NCBI GenBank assembly: GCA_002727735.1
Contig: PBXW01000143.1
Span: forward strand, 1-9,728
DNA from: Crocinitomicaceae bacterium
GTDB lineage: Bacteria; Bacteroidota; Bacteroidia; Flavobacteriales_D; Parvicellaceae
DNA: 9,728 nt
Reading direction: 5' to 3'
Part shown: positions 1-6,495 of the stretch, in pieces
How positions within the stretch are numbered: position 1 is the stretch's first letter
How the letters are laid out: every line of letters begins with the position of its first letter
The notes under the pieces: generated by a model
What the model was told of the DNA's origin: nothing
The model's input: the letters and a program-made list of their open reading frames with translations, nothing else
The model's database searches: none
Position numbers and translations under genes: made by a program

Positions 1-1
1 C

Positions 2-388
2 TTTGCTGAGATCTGGGTAGATTATGAGCCTGCTGAGCAAGTTACAGAAATGACTGTTGTTAAGGTAAAAGCAAACATGCTTGATGATTACCTTATGGGA
101 ATCAAAAGAACTTGGGTTGATTCTTGTGAAATCCAAAAGGAGCTAGGGCATATTGTTGGTTGTGCTGTCTATACTGCAAATACTGCTGGCACAGACCCAA
201 ATGTTTTCTTAACAATAACTTATGAAAATCTTGCTGCAATGGGACCTGATAAAGAAAAATATGAGGAGTTTGTTGAGGCATGGAGAAAAAAGATTTCTGA
301 AGATGATCAAAGAGAAATTGCTGGCGGCTATGGCGATATGAGGGAAATCGTAGACCTTGTTGTTTTAAGAAAAGTAAACTTTAAATAA
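2..388 (+). CDS. Hypothetical protein, 5' end outside the window (ABM/NIPSNAP-like fold possible)
   Basis: The frame is open without a stop from base 2 through the ATG at 50 to TAA at 386-388. The 16 codons before that ATG read as ordinary protein (FAEIWVDYEPAEQVTE), so the gene most likely starts left of the window and the ATG is internal. At least 128 residues are visible. The visible part has a beta strand (TVVKVK), a helix with aromatic and charged residues (LDDYLMGIKRTW), a second strand (HIVGCAVYTA) and a strand-loop stretch (NVFLTITYENLAAMG). This resembles the repeated beta-alpha-beta units of dimeric alpha-beta barrel proteins (ABM/NIPSNAP type), but the match is by pattern only. No catalytic residues are recognised. 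A strong hairpin follows the stop, so this is probably the last gene of its transcript and unrelated to the clusters downstream. Confidence 0.7.
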   Translation, partial: FAEIWVDYEPAEQVTEMTVVKVKANMLDDYLMGIKRTWVDSCEIQKELGHIVGCAVYTANTAGTDPNVFLTITYENLAAMGPDKEKYEEFVEAWRKKISEDDQREIAGGYGDMREIVDLVVLRKVNFK

Positions 389-395
389 TCTTATC

Positions 396-416
396 TGGGC
401 AGGATAATCCTGCCCA
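396..416 (+). terminator. Hairpin terminator after the left-edge gene
   Basis: TGGGCAGG at 396-403 pairs perfectly with CCTGCCCA at 409-416 around the loop ATAAT. The stem is GC-rich in an otherwise AT-rich region and starts 8 bases after the stop of the left-edge gene. The T-run after it is weak (AAATTT), so termination may be partial and some transcription could read through into the arsenate reductase gene 11 bases later. Confidence 0.65.
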
Positions 417-426
417 AATTTAAACT

Positions 427-843
427 ATGAATATCTTATTTCTTTGTGTTGGCAACTCAGCTCGAAGCCAAATTGCTGAGGGCCTAGCAAAAGAAATGTT
501 TCCTGAAACTTTTCATGTTGAGAGTGCTGGCTCAATGCCTGCAAACTCTGTTCATGACGGCGCTATTAAATGTATGCAAGAAATTGGTATTGATATATCC
601 AATCAATATCCAAAAAAAGTAGAAGAACTGGATGATGTATTCATTAAAAATTTAGACTTTGTGATTACTTTATGTGCAGAGGAGATATGTCCTATCATCG
701 ATAAGAGTGCAAAAAGAATCCAATGGCCTAATCCAGATCCAGCTATAAATAATATAACATCTCGTCAACAGGAATTACTTTTCCGAGAAACGCGTGAAAA
801 TATTTTTAGGATGCTAAAAAAATTTTTCACTAATTTAAATTAA
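427..843 (+). CDS. arsC: Arsenate reductase, thioredoxin-coupled type (low-molecular-weight phosphatase fold)
   Basis: This 138-residue protein is full length for the family and would reduce arsenate to arsenite in the cytoplasm. The phosphate/arsenate-binding P-loop C-x5-R-S is at the N-terminus (C7 to R13-S14, CVGNSARS). A distal Asp-Pro is present in WPNPDPA (D104). In thioredoxin-linked arsenate reductases (family knowledge, from the pI258 type) two further cysteines pass the oxidising equivalents. Here C83 (TLC) and C88 (ICP) sit in the matching place, though with a shorter spacing than C82/C89 of the pI258 enzyme. A low-molecular-weight protein-tyrosine phosphatase is the alternative, but these cysteines favour arsenate reductase. 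No arsenite pump or ArsR regulator gene lies nearby. No clear ribosome-binding site precedes the ATG. Confidence 0.85.
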   Translation: MNILFLCVGNSARSQIAEGLAKEMFPETFHVESAGSMPANSVHDGAIKCMQEIGIDISNQYPKKVEELDDVFIKNLDFVITLCAEEICPIIDKSAKRIQWPNPDPAINNITSRQQELLFRETRENIFRMLKKFFTNLN

Positions 844-846
844 TTT

Positions 847-875
847 TTTGTAACATTCCAAGTTTTCGTTCGTTG
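847..875 (+). promoter_or_regulatory. Candidate ECF-sigma promoter before the sigma gene
   Basis: TTTGTAACA at 847-855 is followed 15 bases later by CGTTG at 871-875. The same two boxes at the same distance occur before the gene at 2202. GTAAC-type -35 and CGT-type -10 elements are characteristic of promoters read by ECF sigma factors (family knowledge). Transcription would start near 880-886, leaving about 20 bases of leader before the sigma start codon. The likely reading is that the sigma factor activates its own operon. Confidence 0.6.
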
Positions 876-904
876 TAGGATTGAAACAAATATTTATTTA
901 GTTC

Positions 905-1483
905 ATGGAGGCAATATCTTTTAAAGGTCCATCTGCTGAAATTAAGCAGCGCAATTGTATTTCTATTAATAAACCAAATGAAGAAGTATGTAAGAATAGA
1001 AAGAATATGCCACTCAAAGACTTACTTGTTTCGATTTCCAAGAAATTAATGAGTTATGCCATGTTTCTTACAAAAAATAATGAGGCTGATGCATTGGACT
1101 TAATTCAATCAACAATTGAAAAACTCATCAGAAATAAAGAAACCCTTAAAGCTTCAAATCAACCAATGGCTTATGCAAAGAGAATTTTGAGAAATAATTT
1201 CATAGACAATTATCGCAAAGAAAAAAGAATGGTTTCCATTGAGGGTAATGAAATTGAAATAAGCAATGAGGGTTCGCAAGATGCATCTTTGGAATTTCAT
1301 GAAATGTTGCAATGCTTACAAAATTTTGACGAAACAGATTCGATCATTTTAATGATGCTGGCCAGGGGCCATAACTATACTGAAATCCAAGAAGTAGTTG
1401 GTGATATCAGCATGGCAAATTTAAGAGTTAAAGCAAATAGAGCAAGAATTAATCTTGCAAACTGCATGGGTAAAAAATTATGA
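905..1483 (+). CDS. ECF-type RNA polymerase sigma factor
   Basis: This 192-residue protein has the two-domain build of extracytoplasmic-function sigma factors. Region 2 spans about residues 38-108, with an ADALDLIQST motif matching the family's A-E-D-L-x-Q-E/D-T and a core-binding/-10 helix ending in DNYRKEKR. Region 4 spans about 131-187 and ends in a helix-turn-helix (NYTEIQEVVGD, then ANLRVKANRARINL) that reads the -35 box. There is no sigma-1.1 or region 3, as expected for the group. The first 34 residues are a low-complexity extension with no family match. M35 is an alternative start, but the ATG at 905 fits the promoter position. The stop overlaps the next start codon (ATGA, 1480-1483), so the two products are translationally coupled, as is usual for sigma/anti-sigma pairs. 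The stimulus is unknown. Confidence 0.9.
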   Translation: MEAISFKGPSAEIKQRNCISINKPNEEVCKNRKNMPLKDLLVSISKKLMSYAMFLTKNNEADALDLIQSTIEKLIRNKETLKASNQPMAYAKRILRNNFIDNYRKEKRMVSIEGNEIEISNEGSQDASLEFHEMLQCLQNFDETDSIILMMLARGHNYTEIQEVVGDISMANLRVKANRARINLANCMGKKL

Positions 1484-2133
1484 ATGAAGATATACAATTA
1501 AAAATAATAAGCCTAATTGATGATGGTGCAACCATTGAAAATTCGCCTAAACTTAAGATGCTTATTGAGGTTTCAGAAGATGCAAGAAAGTTCTATGAGA
1601 GTTTATTGCTTTCAGAGTCAATGCTTAAAAGATTTATTGGAGGGGATAAAGCAGAACAGCAAGATAAAAAGATAGATGCTTTTATTCAAAAACAGCTGGA
1701 GGAGCCTAAAAATAGTCAAAGATTTAATTTTAAACCTATTGCTGGATTTGCCGTGGCAGCAAGCTTAGCTATTGTTGCATTAACCTTTGTAGATATTCCT
1801 CTAAACATATCTTCAGAGGAAATTTCTATTTCTGAGGATAGTCTTTATCCAGATGAATTAATTATTGTTGAGCAAAGTAAGCCATTAATTATTTCAGGTG
1901 CTGAAATGAAAACTTTATGGAGCACAGCAACAGAAATTGCAGTTGAGCTAGGTGTTGATAGATATGAAATTATGTATGTGGTTTATGAAGGCAATAAAGA
2001 CTCATTTGTAGATAATAATATTCATAAGCCTAGACAAGATGAAGATTATTATGTTGACCTTTCATTGATTGAAAATCTTGATAAAAGTTTTATTGTTAAT
2101 GAGGTAAAACGTCATATGCTTTGCTATTGCTGA
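1480..2133 (+). CDS. Membrane anti-sigma factor with periplasmic FimV/LysM-like domain
   Basis: This protein has 217 residues. The cytoplasmic N-terminal part (about 1-84) is helical and charged and would hold the sigma factor; no zinc-binding HxxxCxxC (ZAS) motif is present. A single membrane segment lies at about 86-104 (PIAGFAVAASLAIVALTFV). The remaining part would be periplasmic. Residues 145-200 (LWSTATEIAVELGVDRYEIM, then VVYEGNKDSFVDNNIHKPRQ) resemble the N-terminal domain of the inner-membrane protein FimV, where a LWxIA start is followed by a helix, an Asn-Pro-xAF segment and a GNIN segment. Those domains are LysM-like and linked to peptidoglycan. The anti-sigma role is inferred from the position (4-base overlap with the sigma gene) and topology, not from a conserved domain. 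The protein ends in RHMLCYC with two late cysteines. Confidence 0.7.
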   Translation: MNEDIQLKIISLIDDGATIENSPKLKMLIEVSEDARKFYESLLLSESMLKRFIGGDKAEQQDKKIDAFIQKQLEEPKNSQRFNFKPIAGFAVAASLAIVALTFVDIPLNISSEEISISEDSLYPDELIIVEQSKPLIISGAEMKTLWSTATEIAVELGVDRYEIMYVVYEGNKDSFVDNNIHKPRQDEDYYVDLSLIENLDKSFIVNEVKRHMLCYC

Positions 2134-2138
2134 ACTAA

Positions 2139-2167
2139 TTTGTAACAAATTCGATCCTGTAGCGTTG
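2139..2167 (+). promoter_or_regulatory. Second candidate ECF-sigma promoter
   Basis: TTTGTAACA at 2139-2147 and CGTTG at 2163-2167 are separated by exactly 15 bases, as at 847-875. The spacer sequences are unrelated, so the shared boxes are not simply a duplicated stretch. The site sits 6 bases after the anti-sigma stop and 35 bases before the ATG at 2202. It marks the downstream gene as a direct target of the sigma factor encoded next to it. Confidence 0.6.
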
Positions 2168-2201
2168 AAGAAATAAGCAACTTATTATTTTGGAGACATC
2201 A

Positions 2202-2888
2202 ATGGAAGAATTTATAGGTTATGGATTAGTGGTAATTGTTCTAGCTACATTAATCTTTCTCTTTAAAAAACTTTTTAAGCGAAACAGCAATTCACTAGGT
2301 AATGGAGATGAGATTATCCTCGATAGTGATATGGTTCATTATGGTCCATTTTCAGGCAACCCTGGCCAACAACACTTTCGAAAATTTGTTTTCCTCTTAA
2401 GTATCTCATCTTCATTCCTTGCAGCAGATATTGAATTACAGACTATCGATAATTGGGGGATAAGTTCATTTGGAAGTGAAACTTTAATGATGCAGAAAAC
2501 TTCAGAAGACTCTCACTCTAATCTTTTTATTGAGATGAGAAGACCTTTTTGTATTTGTGCAGAGCCGATGATAACCACATCTATTCTCACCAAGAAATAT
2601 AATATTGGAGATCATATTGAGGCTCAAATGACAATCAACAAACTCAAATCAAAGAAAATGATGTTTGTTGTCAAAAGTATATTCGATGATGGAGTGCATT
2701 TGCTAAAACTCAGACATTATCCAAGCATAAGAGATGCAGATAATATTAAAGTAAGATTTTCATCAAACATCGCATCGAAGGAGATGCTTTTTGATACAAA
2801 AGGTATGTCAAAAGCAATGAAACAATCTGAGACGATTTGCTTTAGCGAGTTCATTTTAGGACAGTCTGAGGATGAGAATACTGTATAA
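2202..2888 (+). CDS. Membrane-anchored protein of unknown function, likely ECF-sigma target
   Basis: This protein is not recognised. The ATG at 2202 is preferred because GGAG (2192-2195) lies 6 bases upstream, the clearest ribosome-binding site in this region. An in-frame TTG at 2190 overlaps that site and is less likely. The product is 228 residues with one N-terminal membrane segment (GYGLVVIVLATLIFLFKKLFKR) and a positive cytoplasmic-side flank (KKLFKR). The rest, about 200 residues, has alternating hydrophobic strands and few helices, so a soluble beta-rich domain is likely. Four cysteines are scattered (two in PFCICAEP). The promoter motif before it and its place after the sigma/anti-sigma pair suggest it is an output of the envelope response. 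The last codons overlap the sequence TACTGTATAAA, which recurs in the operator 57 bases later. Confidence 0.75.
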   Translation: MEEFIGYGLVVIVLATLIFLFKKLFKRNSNSLGNGDEIILDSDMVHYGPFSGNPGQQHFRKFVFLLSISSSFLAADIELQTIDNWGISSFGSETLMMQKTSEDSHSNLFIEMRRPFCICAEPMITTSILTKKYNIGDHIEAQMTINKLKSKKMMFVVKSIFDDGVHLLKLRHYPSIRDADNIKVRFSSNIASKEMLFDTKGMSKAMKQSETICFSEFILGQSEDENTV

Positions 2889-2917
2889 AGCATAAGCCTA
2901 TTTTCATTGTAAGAAAA

Positions 2918-2946
2918 TTGAAATAATCCTATATTTACTGTATAAA
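2918..2946 (+). promoter_or_regulatory. Sigma-70-type promoter for the Dnd-like operon
   Basis: TTGAAA (2918-2923) and TATAAA (2941-2946) are separated by 17 bases, a near-consensus housekeeping promoter. The -10 box lies entirely inside the LexA-type palindrome. Transcription would begin near 2953-2955, giving a leader of only about 15 bases before the ATG at 2969 with no visible Shine-Dalgarno sequence. It is the only strong promoter seen ahead of the six-gene run to 9214. Confidence 0.7.
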
Positions 2947-2953
2947 TATACAG
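2938..2953. promoter_or_regulatory. LexA (SOS) box over the promoter
   Basis: CTGTATAAATATACAG is a perfect inverted repeat (CTGTATA/TATACAG around AA) and matches the gammaproteobacterial LexA operator CTGT-N8-ACAG with the usual AT-rich centre. The flanking TA at 2936-2937 also fits the longer consensus TACTGT...ACAGTA. It covers the -10 element, so bound LexA would exclude RNA polymerase. Both the perfect symmetry and the position support a functional operator. LexA itself is not encoded here. Confidence 0.8.
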
Positions 2954-2968
2954 CAATATATAAATTCT

Positions 2969-3292
2969 ATGGATGTCTTTTTTTCAATATTATTTGGATT
3001 AGCTTTATATCTCACTGGCTATATTGCTGGAGCGATGCTGGGAATTATTTATATTTTTTTAAGAGAAGTAATAACCTTTTTCTTCTCTAAAATAAAGAAA
3101 ACACTTTTCCCATTGCCTCAATTACCAAAAGAAATTAGAGATCAGGCCTGGCAAGAGGCAGCTGACTTTGTTCATGCCAAACATCGGGTTGGTGAGTATG
3201 ATTATTTTCATGAATATCTTTGCGTTGCAGCAGAGTTTGAAAATAAAAAATATGATGAATTTATGAAGATTGACTCAACTCCGCTCAGGTGA
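2969..3292 (+). CDS. Small membrane protein, first gene of the SOS-box operon
   Basis: This 107-residue protein belongs to no family I recognise. Residues 4-32 are strongly hydrophobic with several glycines (ILFGLALYLTGYIAGAMLG, then IIYIF) and form one long or two short membrane segments. A basic, aromatic stretch follows (FFFSKIKKTLF), then a soluble helical tail of about 55 residues rich in acidic and aromatic residues (EYDYFHEYLCVAAEFENKKYDEF). The start is the first ATG after the LexA-controlled promoter. No ribosome-binding site is visible, so translation may be inefficient or nearly leaderless. The next gene starts 31 bases after its stop, with no terminator between. By position it is either part of the defence-like cluster, for example a membrane effector or anchor, or an unrelated SOS gene sharing the promoter. 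Confidence 0.65.
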   Translation: MDVFFSILFGLALYLTGYIAGAMLGIIYIFLREVITFFFSKIKKTLFPLPQLPKEIRDQAWQEAADFVHAKHRVGEYDYFHEYLCVAAEFENKKYDEFMKIDSTPLR

Positions 3293-3323
3293 TGTATTTC
3301 ATTCAATGTTATAGAATAAGAAT

Positions 3324-4241
3324 ATGATTGATAAAACTCTAGTCATTAGCTTTAGTGGAGGAAGGACCTCGGGATATATGACTAAAAAACTTCTTGAAAC
3401 AAAAAGGAAGTGGAAAGAGGTTTTGGTCTTGTTTGCCAATACTGGACAGGAACATGAAAAAACTCTTGAATTTATAAACAATTGCGATCAGCAATTCGGA
3501 TTTAATACAGTTTGGCTAGAAGCTGTAACCCATAAAGATCAGAAAAAAGGTTCCACTGCAAAAGTGGTATCTTTTGAAACGGCATCTCGTGATGGCAAAC
3601 CCTTCGAAGGAGTAATAGAGAAATATGGAATTCCTTGGTCTAAAGCTGGCCATTGCACAAGAGAACTAAAAGAAAATCCGATTAAAAACTATTTAAAAGA
3701 GAGAGGCCTTGATAAGCATAATAGAGTAATGGCTATTGGCATAAGAGCTGATGAAGCACATCGAAAAGCTAAAAGTGCAGATTTAAATAACTTTATATAT
3801 CCCCTTATTGATTGGGATATAGAAAAAGAAGATATTTTATCTTGGTGGGAAGATCAGCCTTTTGATCTTGAGATCCCTGAGCATATGGGAAATTGTGTGT
3901 GGTGTTGGAAAAAATCTTATATCAAGCTTGTAACTGTTATGAAAGAAAAGCCTGAAGCTTTTGAGTTTCCAGAACGAATGGAGAAGCTCCACGGTAAAAC
4001 AGGAAATATTGCACAAAAAATGTTAAATAATGGAGTTCTTAAAGGTCAAAAATCCATGAAATTTTTCCGTGGCTTTAGGTCAGTAGATGATATTAGAGAG
4101 ATGGCTGAGGAGGGCACTGATGTATTTATTGATGAGCATTATGCCAGACTCAGTGGAGGTTGTTCCGAGGAATGCCAACCTAACTTTGGTATTGATGATG
4201 GAGAGGATTCAAATCGTATACCAGCTCTAAATGCAATTTAA
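3324..4241 (+). CDS. PP-loop ATPase, phosphoadenosine phosphosulfate reductase-like (phage/defence type)
   Basis: This protein has 305 residues. The ATP-pyrophosphatase loop is S9-FSGGRTS-16, the variant seen in phage and defence-island members of the PAPS reductase superfamily (COG0175) rather than the SGGKDS of many others. NTGQEHEKTLEF (39-50), HCTRELK (110-116), GIRADE (139-144) and GNCVWCWKKS (189-198) are the conserved blocks of this group. C111, C191, C194, C280 and C284 could bind an Fe-S cluster or zinc, as cysteines do in DndC. The ECGLH active-site tail of true CysH is absent, so sulfate assimilation is unlikely. In DndC the same fold activates sulfur for DNA phosphorothioation. 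Here the substrate is unknown, but the neighbouring DndD-like ATPase and Dnd-associated protein make a DNA-directed role reasonable. The gene is 16 bases from the helicase gene. Confidence 0.8.
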   Translation: MIDKTLVISFSGGRTSGYMTKKLLETKRKWKEVLVLFANTGQEHEKTLEFINNCDQQFGFNTVWLEAVTHKDQKKGSTAKVVSFETASRDGKPFEGVIEKYGIPWSKAGHCTRELKENPIKNYLKERGLDKHNRVMAIGIRADEAHRKAKSADLNNFIYPLIDWDIEKEDILSWWEDQPFDLEIPEHMGNCVWCWKKSYIKLVTVMKEKPEAFEFPERMEKLHGKTGNIAQKMLNNGVLKGQKSMKFFRGFRSVDDIREMAEEGTDVFIDEHYARLSGGCSEECQPNFGIDDGEDSNRIPALNAI

Positions 4242-4257
4242 ATTTTCATAAAGATTT

Positions 4258-6486
4258 ATGGAAGAAATAAAAAATCTTGATATTAAATATAGGAATCAGA
4301 TTGGCGATAATAATAATATTGCTGAGCAGTTTCTTAAGCCATGCTTGAAGCATTTTTCAAAATGGAGAAGATGTACTCTAGGATTTAGTTCCAGTGCCTT
4401 GAAGACTTGGGCAGGAAACCTAAAAAATATTGTAGAGCACAAAGATAAGACAATAGAAATTATTTGTGATATCAATAGCCCAAATGAAGACTATCATTTA
4501 ATGCAAGCGTTAGAACATTGCTCAACAAAGGAAAAAAAGATTGAAACACTTTTAAAGTATCAAGAGGATATCATTAAAACTGCTTTTGGTGCCGATAAAG
4601 CAGGTGGAGATAGCCCTAAATTTAAAAAAAAGTATGGCTGGAGGCTTCTTCACTATTTAATCGCAAATGAACAGCTAGTTATCAAATTTGCAATTAATTT
4701 AATATCAGAAGGGTCAAATTTATATCATGAAAAAGCTGGTTATTTTGAATTCCCAGATGGCTCCAAAGTTGCTCATGAGGGCTCCTTTAATGAATCAGAT
4801 AGCGGGCATAGGTGGAATATTGAGAGTGTCTCAGTTTTTAGTTCCTTTAGAGAAAGTGATGCTGAGCGAGTTCAAAGGACAATAGATGATGTTAATGAAG
4901 ATTGGTCAGGCTCTCCATCAGTTGAAACAAGAACTTTATCAAAAAAAACACTAGATATAATTAAATCAAATGCACCAAGAAAAGTTCCTCAACGACAATC
5001 AAAGAGACCAGTAGGAGACCAGCAAGATTTTGATGAAAAAAAATCAGTTCCATTAAATGTTCCCTTAATTCCTGAGATGATTAATGGCAAACCTTTCAAA
5101 TTGCGAGGGCATCAAGAAAAAGCATATGATGAATGGAGAAAAAGAGGTGATGGAATTTTGTGGCATGCAACTGGATCTGGGAAAACAATTACATCATTGT
5201 ACTCACTTTCAAAACTTTCCTTGGGGCCAAAGCAAAAAATAATTGCAATTATTCAGATACCTACAACTCCATTAGCAGATCAGTGGGTAGATCAGTTAAA
5301 AATCTTCAATTTGAATGCAATTGAATGTTATGGATCCAGAGATAGTTGGTATTCTCAACTAAAGGAACAAATACTATTTTTTAAAAATAGAAAAGGTCCA
5401 TATATCCTTCCTATAATTGTTTTAGATAGAACTTATTCCCTTGAGCCATTTCAGGAGTGTTTGGAAGAAATATTAGATAGCTATAGGCAAAATGTCTTTT
5501 ATATTTGTGATGAGTGTCATAGATTTGCAAAAAAAGATAAGACTGAAAAACTTCCAAACGTAAAATTTAAAATGGGATTATCTGGATCACCCTTTTACAC
5601 TGATAATCAAGATTCTCCCGGTGACGAAGAGTTACTTAAATATTTTGGCGATATTATTGATGAAAAGTATGAAATTACCCAGGCATTAACAGATAAAGTT
5701 TTAACTCCATATGACTATTTTCCAATAAAGACTTTCCTAAATGATGAGGAGTTTGAAGATATTAAAGAAATAGAGCAGAAGATGGGACAAAGTGGCTCTA
5801 ATGAGGATGGTGAGCTTTCTGAAGCTGGACAAATACTCGCTGGAAAAAGGAATAGGATTCTAGCAACAACTGAAGAAAAATTAAAAGTATTCAAGAAAAC
5901 TTTGGAAAAGAAGGAAATTTCCTTAACTAAATCTAAGACTCTTTTTTTCGTAGGAGATGGAAGCACTGAAGTAGAATTTACTGAAAAAGAGGCATCGAAA
6001 ACTGTTTCTTTAAGGATGCTTGATAGCGTAAAAAGAATAACAAATCAGAAAGGTTATATCTCACAACAATTTACATGTGATGAAACTAAAGCTGAAAGAA
6101 AAGAAATTATTAAAGATTTTTCAAATGGAGTTCTTGATGCCCTAATTGCAATAAGAGTTCTTGATGAAGGAATAGATATTCCTGGAATCAGAACTGCGTT
6201 TTTATTGGCAAGTTCAGCTAACAGGAGGCAGTATGTTCAAAGAAGAGGAAGAATTTTGAGAAGAGCTGATGATAAAAATAAATCATTTATATATGACTTT
6301 ATAGTTCTTCCTCCTAATGGAAAAAATTGCTCATTCGTTAAAAGAGAAGTTTTTAGGCTATTGGAAATTGGAAAAGATTGCGATAATAAAGAAATTGTTA
6401 AAAATGAAATGAAATTTATTTTAGAAAATTATGATATCAATGATGATGAAATCCAAAAAAATGCAAAGGATTTTTTAAATAAATAA
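4258..6486 (+). CDS. PLD-family nuclease / superfamily 2 DEAD-DEAH helicase fusion
   Basis: This 742-residue protein has two domains. Residues about 20-200 look like a phospholipase D-type nuclease domain: H157-E-K159 begins the HxK motif, followed by an Asp (D167) and GSFNES (175-180), as in restriction-linked PLD helicases. Only one HxK is seen, so an active site would need a dimer, which is usual for such nucleases. Residues about 277-680 form an SF2 helicase/translocase: LRGHQ (282-286) before motif I, Walker A ATGSGKT (304-310), motif II DECH (418-421), motif III SGSP (442-445), motif V VLDEGIDIP (634-642) and motif VI QRRGRILRR (661-669). This is the build of type III-like or phosphorothioation-linked restriction subunits that move on DNA and cut it. 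An acidic insert lies at about 495-525. The role as restriction effector of the cluster is inferred. Confidence 0.85.
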   Translation: MEEIKNLDIKYRNQIGDNNNIAEQFLKPCLKHFSKWRRCTLGFSSSALKTWAGNLKNIVEHKDKTIEIICDINSPNEDYHLMQALEHCSTKEKKIETLLKYQEDIIKTAFGADKAGGDSPKFKKKYGWRLLHYLIANEQLVIKFAINLISEGSNLYHEKAGYFEFPDGSKVAHEGSFNESDSGHRWNIESVSVFSSFRESDAERVQRTIDDVNEDWSGSPSVETRTLSKKTLDIIKSNAPRKVPQRQSKRPVGDQQDFDEKKSVPLNVPLIPEMINGKPFKLRGHQEKAYDEWRKRGDGILWHATGSGKTITSLYSLSKLSLGPKQKIIAIIQIPTTPLADQWVDQLKIFNLNAIECYGSRDSWYSQLKEQILFFKNRKGPYILPIIVLDRTYSLEPFQECLEEILDSYRQNVFYICDECHRFAKKDKTEKLPNVKFKMGLSGSPFYTDNQDSPGDEELLKYFGDIIDEKYEITQALTDKVLTPYDYFPIKTFLNDEEFEDIKEIEQKMGQSGSNEDGELSEAGQILAGKRNRILATTEEKLKVFKKTLEKKEISLTKSKTLFFVGDGSTEVEFTEKEASKTVSLRMLDSVKRITNQKGYISQQFTCDETKAERKEIIKDFSNGVLDALIAIRVLDEGIDIPGIRTAFLLASSANRRQYVQRRGRILRRADDKNKSFIYDFIVLPPNGKNCSFVKREVFRLLEIGKDCDNKEIVKNEMKFILENYDINDDEIQKNAKDFLNK

Positions 6487-6495
6487 TATATTGTT

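Noticed and set aside
2190..2201. TTG at 2190 as the start of the 2202-2888 gene
   Set aside because: The TTG overlaps the GGAG ribosome-binding site that is ideally placed for the ATG at 2202.
2900..2918. Terminator after the unknown membrane protein (ATTTTC/GAAAAT hairpin)
   Set aside because: The stem is only 6 A/T-rich base pairs with no T-run, and it runs into the -35 box; too weak to call.
2717..2956. Minus-strand open frame of 79 codons across the SOS-box region
   Set aside because: It overlaps a well-supported gene and the promoter, has no recognisable product, and its composition is that of an antisense shadow.
3324..4241. Assimilatory PAPS/APS reductase (CysH)
   Set aside because: The catalytic ECGLH-type C-terminal motif is missing, the loop is SGGRTS, and there are no sulfate-assimilation genes around it.
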